From NCBI RefSeq assembly GCF_905212365.1, contig NZ_CAJMEH010000020.1:1-28057 (forward strand): DNA of 28,057 bases, written 5' to 3'. Of this stretch, positions 1 through 7,467 are shown in pieces (the first letter of the stretch is position 1; each line of letters starts with the position of its first letter). The notes below the pieces were generated by a model. The model was given only the letters and a program-made list of their open reading frames with translations, was not told the DNA's origin and did no database searches. Source of the stretch: an uncultured Phascolarctobacterium sp. (GTDB taxonomy: Bacteria > Bacillota > Negativicutes > Acidaminococcales > Acidaminococcaceae). The position numbers and the translations under genes are program-made.

Positions 1-6
1 AAATTA

Positions 7-46
7 ACCCATGCTTCCCTTGAAAGAGAGAAACATGGGTTTTTCT
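7..46 (+). terminator. Intrinsic terminator of an upstream gene
   Basis: The arm AACCCATG (6-13) pairs with CATGGGTT (34-41), and the hairpin is followed by a T-rich run. It would end a plus-strand transcript entering from the left. The minus-strand reading is also followed by TTAATTT, so it may work in both directions. Confidence 0.7.
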
Positions 47-55
47 ACAGTCTGA

Positions 56-81
56 AACCGTTACTAAATATAGTAACGGTT
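56..81. repeat. Perfect 11-bp inverted repeat, copy 1
   Basis: AACCGTTACTA (56-66) and TAGTAACGGTT (71-81) form a perfect stem around a 4-nt loop. The same stem core recurs at 125-153. No T-run follows on either strand, so it is not an obvious terminator. It could be a second, weaker stop for the tRNA-Arg transcript or a protein-binding site. Confidence 0.7.
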
Positions 82-116
82 AATTTACAACATGGTGTGT
101 TTGCTTGATGTATGAG

Positions 117-153
117 GGAAAAAGAAAACCGTTACTTCTGTAGTAACGGTTTT
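117..153 (-). terminator. Terminator of tRNA-Arg
   Basis: The arms 125-136 and 142-153 pair over 12 bp around a 5-nt loop. Read on the minus strand, the hairpin is followed by TTTTCTTTTT. It begins 11 nt past the CCA end of the tRNA, so it is very probably the tRNA terminator. Its stem core is the same as that of the inverted repeat at 56-81. Confidence 0.85.
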
Positions 154-164
154 ATAAACTATAA

Positions 165-241
165 TGGTGACCTCAGCAGGACTCGAACCTGCGACCTTTT
201 GATTCGTAGTCAAACGCTCTATCCAGCTGAGCTATGAGGCC
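165..241 (-). tRNA. tRNA-Arg (anticodon ACG)
   Basis: A 77-nt cloverleaf can be folded by eye. The acceptor GGCCTCA pairs with TGAGGTC (one G-U pair), the T-loop reads TTCGAGT, and the anticodon stem TTTGA/TCAAA encloses CTACGAA, giving anticodon ACG (position 34 would normally become inosine and read CGN arginine codons). The 3' CCA is encoded. The gene is monocistronic, between a consensus promoter and a terminator. Confidence 0.96.
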
Positions 242-254
242 AACAACATGGTTA

Positions 255-283
255 ATTATAACTAGGAGCGACGTTTTTGTCAA
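255..283 (-). promoter_or_regulatory. Promoter of tRNA-Arg
   Basis: On the minus strand TTGACA (278-283) and TATAAT (255-260) are separated by exactly 17 nt. The start point would fall about 7 nt before the mature tRNA 5' end. Both hexamers match the sigma-70/SigA consensus perfectly. Confidence 0.93.
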
Positions 284-303
284 TACTTTTTTGTGAAAAT
301 TTA

Positions 304-332
304 TTGACGAAATTTTTGCGATGGTCTATAAT
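304..332 (+). promoter_or_regulatory. Promoter of the SSS symporter gene
   Basis: TTGACG (304-309) and TATAAT (327-332) lie 17 nt apart, divergent from the tRNA promoter. Transcription would start near 339, leaving a leader of about 230 nt before the symporter start codon. Confidence 0.85.
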
Positions 333-338
333 TTAGCT

Positions 339-553
339 AATGTCTGTATTATTGCTATGCAGTGAGCATCAAGAGGTTTATATGGGGCTTTTATGGGGAT
401 GATTGTTAGTATAAACGGTGCGAGCGCATAATAATGAATACAAATGTCTGCGGCATATATGCTGTTAAAGGCTGCACGATTAGGCCCATATGGGGCGGCA
501 CAGAGGTGTCCGTCAGTATGGGCGTTGTATTTTTTGACAGTCGTATATATTTT
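339..553 (+). other. Long leader of the symporter transcript
   Basis: This roughly 215-nt stretch between the predicted start point and the ribosome site has small palindromic elements, such as the one at 484-497, but no terminator and no riboswitch class I recognise. The symporter frame stays open back to an ATG at 434, but that ATG lacks a ribosome site and the extra 45 codons look unlike a membrane-protein start. I treat it as noncoding leader of unknown role. Confidence 0.4.
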
Positions 554-568
554 GAAGGAGGATTTTTC

Positions 569-1960
569 GTGCCCGTTTCCCTGGTTATTTTAATATTGTA
601 TATTGTTGCTCTGTTCGGCATTTCTTGGTTTGCTAAGAAACGCAGCGAAGGCAACAATGAGAATTTTGCTTTGGCCGGACGTAAGCTGTCCGCTCCTTTG
701 ATTTGCGTAACCATTATCGGTCTGGCGGTCGGCGGCGCGTCGACTATCGGCGTTTCAGAGCATGCCTTCCGCGTAGGCCTGAGCGCAGGCTGGTACACTA
801 TCGCCTGGGCCTTGGGCGCTATTGTTATGGGCTTGTTTATGGCCAAAAAATATCGCGAGCAGAATATAACGACGATTACTGAGCTTATTGAACGCCATCA
901 TGGTACCAGCGCGGTAATTTTGGGCGTGTTCTGCCAGATTGTTATTCAGCTGGTTATTATTTCCTTGCAGTATATTGCCGGAGGCAGTATTCTGCACGCT
1001 ATTCTGCCAGATATTTTTGATTTTAAAACTGGCATGATTGTCAGCGCTATTACCTTTATCGGCATTACTTTTATCGGCGGCATGTGGTCCGCTTCTCTTT
1101 CCAATGTACTGAACATCATTCTGATTTATGCCGGTATTTTGGCCGCTACGGTAATTCAGTTTAAAAAAATCGGCACAATGGAGCATCTGGCTGCGGCGCT
1201 GCCGACCAATGTGCCCTGGTTCAGCTTTATCGACGGCGTGGGCCCTGTGACTATTACCAGCTGGGTGGTTACGCTGATTACGGTAAACCTTTCCCTGCAA
1301 AGCATTCTGCAAATTTCTTTGGGTGCTAAGGATGCGGCGACGGCTAAAAAGGGCTTTGTCTGGGGCGGCATTTTGATGCTGCCTGTAGGCGTGCTGGCAG
1401 CTTTTCTGGGCATTGTGGCTAAGGCTATGTATCCTGACGCGCAGGCTGCGCTGGCATTGCCCCAGGTTATCGTGGGCCTGCAGCCGGTGTTAGCCGGTAT
1501 TACACTGGCGGCTTTGTGGGCTGCCGACGTATCCACGGCCTGCAATTTGCTGCTGAGCGCAGGCACGCTGTTTTCCAGCGATATTTACAAGCGTTTTATC
1601 AATCCGTCCTGCGACAGTTCCCGTCAGTTGCTGATGACTCGTCTGTGCGTTATGATCAGCGGCATTCTGACCTTGGGACTGGCGATGAGCGTTTCCAGTA
1701 TTTTGGGTACGATTATGATTGGCCTGTCGCTGACTGCGGCCTTCAGCGTTATTGTTATCGTGGCGCTGTTTATGCCCAAATACACTTCTAAAGCCGCAGG
1801 CTTTTGGACGCTGCTGGCAGGCCTGGTTCTGCTGATTTTGTGGCAGCTTACTCCGGCAGTACGCATTTTCCCCAATGTTATTTATATGGAATGGCTGGTA
1901 TGCATCGCCGCTTACGTTATCGTTGCTCTTATCAGCCCAGCTAAAAAGCAGGCGGAATAA
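569..1960 (+). CDS. SSS-family sodium:solute symporter
   Basis: A 463-residue, highly hydrophobic protein with about a dozen membrane helices, typical in length for the sodium:solute symporter (SSS) family. The glycine/alanine-rich early segment GGASTIGVSEHAF, about 45-60 residues in, resembles the sodium/substrate region of TM1-2 in that family. The protein would import a small solute, driven by sodium, across the cytoplasmic membrane; the substrate cannot be read from sequence. I chose GTG at 569 because GAAGGAGG (554-561) lies 7 nt upstream and the protein then starts directly with TM1. An in-frame ATG at 434 has no ribosome site. The gene is alone in its transcript, with a promoter at 304-332 and a terminator at 1982-2020. 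Confidence 0.88.
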   Translation: MPVSLVILILYIVALFGISWFAKKRSEGNNENFALAGRKLSAPLICVTIIGLAVGGASTIGVSEHAFRVGLSAGWYTIAWALGAIVMGLFMAKKYREQNITTITELIERHHGTSAVILGVFCQIVIQLVIISLQYIAGGSILHAILPDIFDFKTGMIVSAITFIGITFIGGMWSASLSNVLNIILIYAGILAATVIQFKKIGTMEHLAAALPTNVPWFSFIDGVGPVTITSWVVTLITVNLSLQSILQISLGAKDAATAKKGFVWGGILMLPVGVLAAFLGIVAKAMYPDAQAALALPQVIVGLQPVLAGITLAALWAADVSTACNLLLSAGTLFSSDIYKRFINPSCDSSRQLLMTRLCVMISGILTLGLAMSVSSILGTIMIGLSLTAAFSVIVIVALFMPKYTSKAAGFWTLLAGLVLLILWQLTPAVRIFPNVIYMEWLVCIAAYVIVALISPAKKQAE

Positions 1961-1981
1961 TATTGTCCTGTGAATAAAAAC

Positions 1982-2020
1982 GAGGAGCTGCTTCACATGT
2001 GGAGCGGCTTCTTTTACTTT
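1982..2020 (+). terminator. Terminator after the symporter gene
   Basis: GAGGAGCTGCTTCAC pairs with GTGGAGCGGCTTCTTTT, with several G-U pairs and a tiny loop, followed by a T-rich tail (2011-2020). It starts 21 nt past the stop codon. Confidence 0.65.
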
Positions 2021-2057
2021 ATCTGTTGCTTCTGCCGAATGGCATTGGACGGCGGCC

Positions 2058-2352
2058 TTATTTTTCTGGCTGCGGTTCCGTGCTTTTCATCAGAAGCAGT
2101 TTTTTATTGCAGTGTATTTTTTTCGGGGATGGGCAGCTCCGTTCCGCCCGTAAGAGTCACGGCGAAGCGGCGGATTTTCTGCACATGCGCGGGGTTGATT
2201 AAGTAGCTGGCATGGATGCGTAGCAAAAATCAGGATAACTTTGCTCAAAGTCCGGCAGCCTCCCGTTTATGTCAATACTGCCGCTGTCTGTATGTATGCG
2301 CAGACGTGCGGCGCGTTTGATAATCTGCCTTACTTGCCTGTATAGGCAAATT
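2058..2352 (-). pseudogene. Remnant of a LytTR-type response regulator (DNA-binding domain)
   Basis: Minus-strand translation gives LytTR-like blocks in shifting frames. One frame (about 2352-2228) reads RLRIHTDSGSIDINGRLPDF. A frameshift in an A/T-rich run near 2221-2230 then leads into RIHASYLINPAHVQKIRR and LTGGTELPIPEK. These match the characteristic F-x-R-x-H-x-S-Y-L-x-N and L-x-x-G-x-x-L-P motifs of LytTR domains. A second shift near 2115 would extend it to a stop at 2058. The receiver domain and start are missing and stops interrupt it, so it is a decayed C-terminal fragment. LytTR regulators often control transporters or peptidoglycan-related genes, but no target can be assigned. Confidence 0.7.
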
Positions 2353-2429
2353 CAGCTAACTACTATGATAATTATGAGCTGCCTGAGCTGGCGCTTGATG
2401 CGGCGGAAGAGGAGCTGCAGGTTGAGTAA
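2349..2429 (+). pseudogene. Possible C-terminal tail of a lost plus-strand gene
   Basis: An open stretch of 26 codons ends in TAA at 2427 and encodes an acidic tail (ELALDAAEEELQVE). It has no start, is preceded by an in-frame TAG, and is followed 19 nt later by a good terminator (2449-2480). A tail plus terminator without a gene body suggests a 3' remnant. Because rpoC commonly precedes the L7Ae-like gene, an rpoC relic is one possibility; I cannot confirm it. Confidence 0.3.
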
Positions 2430-2448
2430 TTGAATACGTTAAAGCTAT

Positions 2449-2480
2449 GGCGGAGACAAGTTCTCCGCCTGTTTTTTTGT
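2449..2480 (+). terminator. Intrinsic terminator
   Basis: GGCGGAGA (2449-2456) pairs with TCTCCGCC (2462-2469) around a 5-nt loop, followed by TGTTTTTTTG. A strong Rho-independent terminator with no intact plus-strand gene immediately before it. Confidence 0.88.
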
Positions 2481-2482
2481 AA

Positions 2483-2662
2483 AAAAACTGTGAAATATAC
2501 GGAGCGGATTGCGCAGCGCGAGGCATTGCGGAAGATATTTTTAGTCGCGCAAATAGCTGGCAGACGTATTGCGAAACACTTGGAAGCGTGGAAAGCAAGA
2601 AGCCCATTGATACAGTAAAAAAGGCGCTTGAAAAATTGCCTTTTTTTAACAAAAAGTGTTGA
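2483..2662 (+). other. Open but start-less stretch, possible gene relic
   Basis: A frame of 59 codons stays open from 2483 to a TGA at 2660 and has a protein-like composition, including RGIAEDIFSRANSW and KPIDTVKKALEKLPFF. There is no start codon or ribosome site, and the terminator at 2617-2647 lies inside it. I recognise no family. It could be decayed coding DNA or chance. Together with 1961-2482 this makes about 700 nt without an intact gene. Confidence 0.2.
2617..2647 (+). terminator. Terminator insulating the ribosomal cluster promoter
   Basis: AAAAAAGGC (2617-2625) pairs with GCCTTTTTT (2638-2646) around a 12-nt loop, ending in a run of seven T. It lies 12 nt before the -35 box of the cluster promoter and would block read-through into it. 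Confidence 0.75.
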
Positions 2663-2687
2663 CACGCTTTGTTTAAGATGTTACAAT
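2659..2687 (+). promoter_or_regulatory. Main promoter of the str/S10/spc/alpha cluster
   Basis: TTGACA (2659-2664) and TACAAT (2682-2687) are 17 nt apart. The start point would be near 2694, 42 nt before the first gene. It is the only clear strong promoter I found before the cluster, so it may drive much of the 19 kb downstream. Confidence 0.9.
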
Positions 2688-2735
2688 ATACCAGTATCGC
2701 GGGTGAGCTATGCGCTCTATGAAGGAGGTAACCTG

Positions 2736-2987
2736 ATGACGCTTGAAGCTTTAAAGCAAGCTGAGCAGCGGACGGTCGGCGTAAAGCAGACGGAAAAAGC
2801 TGTGGCAAGACAAGCGGCGAAGCTGGTCTACATCGCTGTTGATGCGGACGAGCGCGTTACCGGGAAATTGCTCGCGCTGTGCCGGGAAAACAATGTGCCT
2901 TCTGTTACGACGGAAAGCATGGCGGATATCGGACGGGCGTGCGGCATTAACGTCAAGGCTGCTGCTGCCGCAATACTCAAAGCTTGA
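2736..2987 (+). CDS. ybxF: L7Ae/L30e-family ribosomal protein (YbxF-like)
   Basis: An 83-residue protein matching the small bacterial L7Ae/L30e/Gadd45 family, RNA-binding proteins that recognise kink-turns and associate with the ribosome in Bacillus. The central block KLVYIAVDADERVTGKLLAL and the following NNVPSV are characteristic. ATG at 2736 follows GAAGGAGG with 7 nt spacing; the frame extends upstream to 2628 but that extension crosses the promoter. It is the first gene of the cluster, 68 nt before rpsL, the usual place for this family between rpoC and rpsL. Here rpoC itself is not adjacent. Confidence 0.9.
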   Translation: MTLEALKQAEQRTVGVKQTEKAVARQAAKLVYIAVDADERVTGKLLALCRENNVPSVTTESMADIGRACGINVKAAAAAILKA

Positions 2988-3055
2988 TAAGGGCTTGGCG
3001 CAAGCTGAGTTTTTATAATCATTAAAATCTAATTGTTTGGAAAGGAGGTGCCGAT

Positions 3056-3436
3056 ATGCCTACAATTAACCAACTGGTACGCAAAGGCAGAGAAGTTCTG
3101 AAAAGCAAATCTACTGCTCCGGCATTGAAAGAATGCCCGCAAAAACGTGGCGTATGCACCCGTGTTTACACCACTACCCCGAAGAAACCTAACTCTGCAC
3201 TTCGTAAAGTAGCTCGTGTACGTTTAACCAACGGCATCGAGGTTACTGCTTATATCCCGGGTATCGGCCATAATCTTCAGGAACACAGTGTTGTTCTGAT
3301 CAGAGGCGGAAGAGTCAAGGACCTTCCTGGTGTGCGTTACCATATCATTCGCGGTGCTCTTGATACTGCAGGCGTTGCTAACCGCAACCAATCTCGCTCT
3401 AAGTACGGCGCAAAACGTGCTAAAGCAAAGAAATAA
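3056..3436 (+). CDS. rpsL: 30S ribosomal protein S12
   Basis: 126 residues. S12 lies at the 30S decoding centre and helps monitor codon-anticodon pairing. The conserved decoding loops TTTPKKPNSALRK (40-52) and RGGRVKDLPGVRYH (83-96) are intact. Lys43 and Lys88, where substitutions classically give streptomycin resistance, are both wild type, and Asp89, the methylthiolation site in many bacteria, is present. The ribosome site AAAGGAGGTG ends 5 nt before ATG. Second gene of the str operon, 46 nt before rpsG. Confidence 0.99.
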   Translation: MPTINQLVRKGREVLKSKSTAPALKECPQKRGVCTRVYTTTPKKPNSALRKVARVRLTNGIEVTAYIPGIGHNLQEHSVVLIRGGRVKDLPGVRYHIIRGALDTAGVANRNQSRSKYGAKRAKAKK

Positions 3437-3482
3437 TTTCAAGAAAACATTAAGAATGATTTGATCCTAAGGAGGGAAACAC

Positions 3483-3953
3483 ATGCCGAGAAAAGGCCCT
3501 GTAACTAAAAGAGACGTACTGCCGGATCCGGTGTACGGTTCTAAACTTTTAACTAGATTTATTAACAAAATTATGCTCGACGGCAAAAAAGGCGTTGCTG
3601 AGCGTATCGTATATGATGCATTCGATCTGGTTCGTGCAAAAACTGGCAAGGATCCTTTGGAAGTATTCGATGCTGCTATGCAGAACGTAATGCCGCTGCT
3701 GGAAGTTCGTGCTCGCCGTGTTGGTGGCGCTAACTATCAGGTTCCGGTAGAAGTGCGCGCTGACCGTAAAACCACTCTGGGTATTCGCTGGCTGGTAAAC
3801 TATTCTCGTCTGCGTGGCGAAAGAACCATGTACGAGCGCGTTGCCGGTGAAATCATGGATGCATCCAATGGCACTGGCGCAGCCGTTAAGAAACGCGAAG
3901 ATACCCACAAAATGGCAGAAGCAAACAAGGCATTTGCTCATTACCGCTGGTAA
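3483..3953 (+). CDS. rpsG: 30S ribosomal protein S7
   Basis: 156 residues, the usual S7 length. S7 is a primary 16S rRNA-binding protein that nucleates assembly of the 30S head and contacts the E-site tRNA. It begins MPRKGPVTKRDVLPDP, and the motifs RRVGGANYQVPVEV and HKMAEANKAFAHYRW are typical. AAGGAGGG precedes the ATG. In E. coli S7 represses its own str operon by binding between rpsL and rpsG; the 46-nt spacer here is too short to show that element. Confidence 0.99.
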   Translation: MPRKGPVTKRDVLPDPVYGSKLLTRFINKIMLDGKKGVAERIVYDAFDLVRAKTGKDPLEVFDAAMQNVMPLLEVRARRVGGANYQVPVEVRADRKTTLGIRWLVNYSRLRGERTMYERVAGEIMDASNGTGAAVKKREDTHKMAEANKAFAHYRW

Positions 3954-3989
3954 TGGCCTGACTCAGTTATTTTGAGGAGGATTTAAAAA

Positions 3990-6092
3990 GTGGGCAGATT
4001 AATTCCGCTTGAGAGAACTAGAAATATCGGCATCATGGCTCACATCGATGCTGGTAAAACCACCACCACCGAACGTATTCTGTTCTATACCGGCAGAGTA
4101 CACAAGATCGGTGAAACCCACGAAGGTGCCGCTACCATGGACTGGATGGTTCAGGAGCAGGAACGCGGTATTACCATTACTTCTGCTGCTACCACCTGCT
4201 ATTGGGAAGGTTCTGAGCACCAATTCGACAAGCACCGCATTAACATCATCGATACTCCGGGCCACGTTGACTTCACTGTAGAGGTTGAACGTTCCCTGCG
4301 CGTACTTGATGGTTCCGTTGCAGTTTTCTGCGCTAAGGGCGGTGTTGAGCCTCAGTCCGAAACCGTATGGCGTCAGGCTGACAAGTATCATGTACCCCGT
4401 ATGGCGTATGTAAACAAAATGGATATTACCGGCGCTGACTTCTATCGCGTAATCGATATGATGAAAACCCGCCTGAATGCCAACGCAGTTCCCATTCAGC
4501 TGCCTATCGGCTTTGAAGATACCTTCCAAGGCATGGTAGACCTGATTAAAATGAGAGCTATCGTTTATGATGATGCGCTGGGCAAGGAAGAAGAATTCAT
4601 CGAGATTCCCGAAGATATGAAGGAAAAAGCTGAAGAATACCGTGCAGCTTTGATTGAGGCAGTTGCTGAAGGCGACGACGAGCTGATGATGAAATACCTG
4701 GAAGGCGAAGAGCTGACCGAGGAAGAGATTCTGGCTGGTATCCGCAAACAAACCATTGCCTGCAAGATGACTCCGGTATGCTGCGGTTCTTCTTATAAGA
4801 ATAAAGGCGTACAGCCGATGCTGGATGCCGTAATCCAATTCATGCCCGCTCCTACCGATATTCCGAATATCAAAGGCGTAAATCCTGACACCGGCGAAGA
4901 AGACGAGCGTCCGTCCAGCGACGAGGCTCCGTTCTCCGCACTGGCCTTCAAGATTGCTACCGACCCCTTCGTTGGTAAGCTGGCATTCTTCCGTGTATAT
5001 TCCGGTACCCTGACCGCCGGCTCTTATGTGTACAACTCTACTAAGGGCAAACGCGAGCGTATCGGCCGTATCCTGCAAATGCACGCTAACCACCGTGAAG
5101 AAATCGAACAGGTTTACTCCGGTGATATCGCAGCTGCTGTAGGCTTAAAAGACACCACCACTGGTGATACCCTCTGCGATGAGAAAAACGAGATCATTCT
5201 GGAATCCATGGTATTCCCTGATCCTGTAATCTCCGTTGCAGTTGAACCTAAAACTAAAGCTGACCAGGAAAAAATGGGCATTGCCCTGCAAAAACTGGCA
5301 GAAGAAGATCCGACCTTCCGTGTTCACACTGATCCGGAAACCTCCCAGACCATTATTTCCGGTATGGGCGAGCTGCACCTAGACATCATTGTTGACCGTC
5401 TGCTGCGCGAATTCAAGGTAGGCTGCACTGTTGGTAATCCGCAGGTTGCTTATCGCGAAACCATTCGCAAGGCTGTTAAGTCTGAAGGCAAGTTTGTTCG
5501 TCAGTCCGGCGGTAAAGGCCAATACGGTCATTGCTGGCTGGAAATCACCCCGCGTGAGCCTGGTGAAGGCTTCCTGTTCGAAAACAAGGTTGTCGGCGGC
5601 GCTATTCCTAAGGAATACATCGCTCCTATCGAAGCAGGCGTTAAGGAAGCTATGGAAAACGGCGTAGTTGCCGGTTATCCGATGGTTGACATTGCCGTTT
5701 CTGTATATGATGGTTCTTACCATGAAGTCGACTCTTCTGAAATGGCCTTCAAGATTGCTGGTTCCATGGGCTTCAGAGCCGGCGCTGAAAAAGCAAATCC
5801 GGTTATCCTTGAACCTTACATGAAAGTCGAAGTTACCGTTCCTGAAGAATACATGGGCGACGTAATTGGCGACATCAACTCTCGCCGTGGTCGTATCGAC
5901 GGTATGGAAGCTCGTAACGGCGCTCAGGTTATCAGCGCATTCGTTCCGCTGGCTGAAATGTTCGGCTATGCAACCGACCTGCGCAGCAAGACCCAGGGCC
6001 GCGGCAACTACTCTATGGAAGTAGACCATTACGAAGACGTACCTAGAAACATTGCTGAAGCAATCATTGCTAAAAACAAAGGCACTAACTAA
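3990..6092 (+). CDS. fusA: Elongation factor G
   Basis: 700 residues, full length. EF-G is the GTPase that drives translocation and, with RRF, ribosome recycling. GTPase motifs: AHIDAGKT (17-24), switch I RGITI (59-63), DTPGH (88-92), NKMD (142-145). The later domains II-V are all present; GKGQYGHCWLEI marks domain IV. GTG start at 3990, preceded by GAGGAGG. Lies between rpsG and tuf as in most bacterial str operons. Confidence 0.99.
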   Translation: MGRLIPLERTRNIGIMAHIDAGKTTTTERILFYTGRVHKIGETHEGAATMDWMVQEQERGITITSAATTCYWEGSEHQFDKHRINIIDTPGHVDFTVEVERSLRVLDGSVAVFCAKGGVEPQSETVWRQADKYHVPRMAYVNKMDITGADFYRVIDMMKTRLNANAVPIQLPIGFEDTFQGMVDLIKMRAIVYDDALGKEEEFIEIPEDMKEKAEEYRAALIEAVAEGDDELMMKYLEGEELTEEEILAGIRKQTIACKMTPVCCGSSYKNKGVQPMLDAVIQFMPAPTDIPNIKGVNPDTGEEDERPSSDEAPFSALAFKIATDPFVGKLAFFRVYSGTLTAGSYVYNSTKGKRERIGRILQMHANHREEIEQVYSGDIAAAVGLKDTTTGDTLCDEKNEIILESMVFPDPVISVAVEPKTKADQEKMGIALQKLAEEDPTFRVHTDPETSQTIISGMGELHLDIIVDRLLREFKVGCTVGNPQVAYRETIRKAVKSEGKFVRQSGGKGQYGHCWLEITPREPGEGFLFENKVVGGAIPKEYIAPIEAGVKEAMENGVVAGYPMVDIAVSVYDGSYHEVDSSEMAFKIAGSMGFRAGAEKANPVILEPYMKVEVTVPEEYMGDVIGDINSRRGRIDGMEARNGAQVISAFVPLAEMFGYATDLRSKTQGRGNYSMEVDHYEDVPRNIAEAIIAKNKGTN

Positions 6093-6128
6093 GCCTAGTT
6101 TTAACAAAACCTAAGGAGGAAATTCACA

Positions 6129-7319
6129 ATGGCAAAAGCTAAATATGAAAGAACTAAACCGCATCTGAATATCGGCACCATCGGTCACGTTGACCATGGC
6201 AAGACCACACTGACCGCAGCAATCACCAAAGTATTGGCAGCACGCGGCGGCGCAGAATTCATGGATTACTCCATGATCGATAAAGCTCCGGAAGAACGCG
6301 AGCGCGGCATCACCATCAACACCGCGCACGTTGAATATGAAACCGCAACCCGTCACTATGCGCACGTTGACTGCCCGGGCCATGCTGACTATGTAAAGAA
6401 CATGATCACCGGCGCAGCTCAGATGGACGGCGCTATCCTGGTAGTATCCGCTGCTGACGGCCCGATGCCCCAGACCCGTGAGCACATCCTGCTGGCCCGC
6501 CAAGTAGGCGTACCTGCAATGGTAGTATTCCTGAATAAAGTAGATATGGTAGACGACGAAGAGCTGCTGGAACTGGTAGAAATGGAAGTTCGCGAACTGC
6601 TGAGCTCCTATGACTTCCCCGGCGACGATATTCCTGTAGTAGCAGGCTCCGCACTGAAAGCTCTGGAAGGCGACGCTAAATACGAAGAAAAGATCATGGA
6701 ACTGATGGACGCAGTAGACAGCTACATTCCGCTGCCTGAGCGCGCAACCGACAAGCCGTTCCTGATGCCCGTCGAGGACGTATTCACCATCACCGGCCGC
6801 GGCACCGTAGCAACCGGTCGTGTAGAGCGCGGTACCGTAAAAGTAGGCGACACCGTAGAAATCGTTGGTATGAAGGACGAGAAGAAATCTACCGTAGTAA
6901 CCGGCGTAGAAATGTTCCGCAAGCTGTTGGACGAAGCAGTAGCCGGCGATAACATCGGCTGCCTGCTGCGCGGCGTAGATCGTAAAGAAATCGAACGCGG
7001 CCAGGTACTGGCAAAACCGAACAGCATTCATCCGCACACCAAATTCAAAGGCGAAGTATATGTACTGACCAAAGAAGAAGGCGGCCGTCATACTCCGTTC
7101 TTCAACGGCTATCGTCCGCAATTCTATTTCCGTACTACCGACGTAACTGGCGTAACCGAGCTGCCAGAAGGCGTAGAGATGGTAATGCCTGGCGATAACG
7201 TAACCATGGAAGTAGAGCTGATCACCCCGATCGCAATTGAAAAAGGTCTGCGTTTCGCTATTCGTGAAGGCGGCCGTACCGTTGGCGCCGGCGTTGTTTC
7301 CGAAGTAGAAGAAGTATAA
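6129..7319 (+). CDS. tuf: Elongation factor Tu
   Basis: 396 residues. EF-Tu carries aminoacyl-tRNA to the ribosomal A site as a GTP complex. GHVDHGKT (19-26), RGITI (59-63), DCPGH (81-85, with the catalytic His85) and NKVD (136-139) are all intact. Gln125, a classic kirromycin-resistance position, is wild type. Codons are strongly biased (GTA Val, GCA Ala, CTG Leu), as expected for a very highly expressed gene. It ends the str segment; a hairpin follows 34 nt downstream. Confidence 0.99.
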   Translation: MAKAKYERTKPHLNIGTIGHVDHGKTTLTAAITKVLAARGGAEFMDYSMIDKAPEERERGITINTAHVEYETATRHYAHVDCPGHADYVKNMITGAAQMDGAILVVSAADGPMPQTREHILLARQVGVPAMVVFLNKVDMVDDEELLELVEMEVRELLSSYDFPGDDIPVVAGSALKALEGDAKYEEKIMELMDAVDSYIPLPERATDKPFLMPVEDVFTITGRGTVATGRVERGTVKVGDTVEIVGMKDEKKSTVVTGVEMFRKLLDEAVAGDNIGCLLRGVDRKEIERGQVLAKPNSIHPHTKFKGEVYVLTKEEGGRHTPFFNGYRPQFYFRTTDVTGVTELPEGVEMVMPGDNVTMEVELITPIAIEKGLRFAIREGGRTVGAGVVSEVEEV

Positions 7320-7353
7320 TTTACCAAGTAATTTATTTTAGTTAGATCCCTGG

Positions 7354-7390
7354 TATGAGGGGGGCTAAAAGGACCCCCTCATATTCTTAT
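7354..7390 (+). terminator. Hairpin after tuf (partial terminator or attenuator)
   Basis: A 10-bp stem (7354-7363 with 7374-7383, TATGAGGGGG/CCCCCTCATA) is followed by a weak T-tract (TTCTTATGTTTGTT). It could end part of the str transcripts while letting some polymerase read into the S10 genes, because no clear new promoter is visible before rpsJ. Confidence 0.65.
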
Positions 7391-7416
7391 GTTTGTTGGT
7401 ATGGCCCTGCGATGAT

Positions 7417-7467
7417 GTGAAAGGTTGCTTGCCTGTTAGACAGGGAGATTTTCACGGAGTATGTCCG
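7417..7467 (+). promoter_or_regulatory. Structured leader of the S10 operon
   Basis: GTGAAA (7417-7422) pairs with TTTCAC (7450-7455), enclosing an internal loop and a CCTGT/ACAGG hairpin (7432-7444). A small CGGA/TCCG hairpin (7455-7467) follows and shares one base with the first stem. This lies between the tuf hairpin and the rpsJ ribosome site, where S10 operons often carry an r-protein-responsive leader. The ligand is unknown; L4 would be the candidate by analogy with E. coli. Confidence 0.45.

Noticed and set aside
1..153. Repeated stem-loops as a CRISPR array
   Set aside because: Only two copies, each a palindrome, with no regular spacers and no cas genes. Terminator/inverted-repeat explains them better.
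434..568. Upstream ATG extending the symporter by 45 residues
   Set aside because: No ribosome site precedes 434, whereas GAAGGAGG sits correctly before GTG 569 and the membrane domain begins there.
339..568. Known riboswitch in the symporter leader
   Set aside because: I found no recognisable conserved core of a described class and no terminator or anti-terminator pair.
2430..2618. 62-codon plus-strand frame starting at TTG/ATG-like codons near 2430
   Set aside because: It runs through the terminator at 2449-2480, lacks a ribosome site and has no family resemblance.
2628..2735. Upstream start for the L7Ae-like protein
   Set aside because: The extension would include the cluster promoter and part of a terminator; ATG 2736 has a strong ribosome site and the family length.
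3056..3436. Streptomycin-resistance alleles in S12 (and spectinomycin-type changes in S5)
   Set aside because: Lys43 and Lys88 of S12 and the S5 loop 21-33 are wild type, so nothing indicates target-site resistance.
3999..5093. Long open frame on the minus strand within fusA, and similar ones opposite tuf, rplB, rplE and rpsH
   Set aside because: They lie opposite unmistakable conserved genes, have no ribosome sites and encode no recognisable protein. They are mirror effects of strong codon bias.
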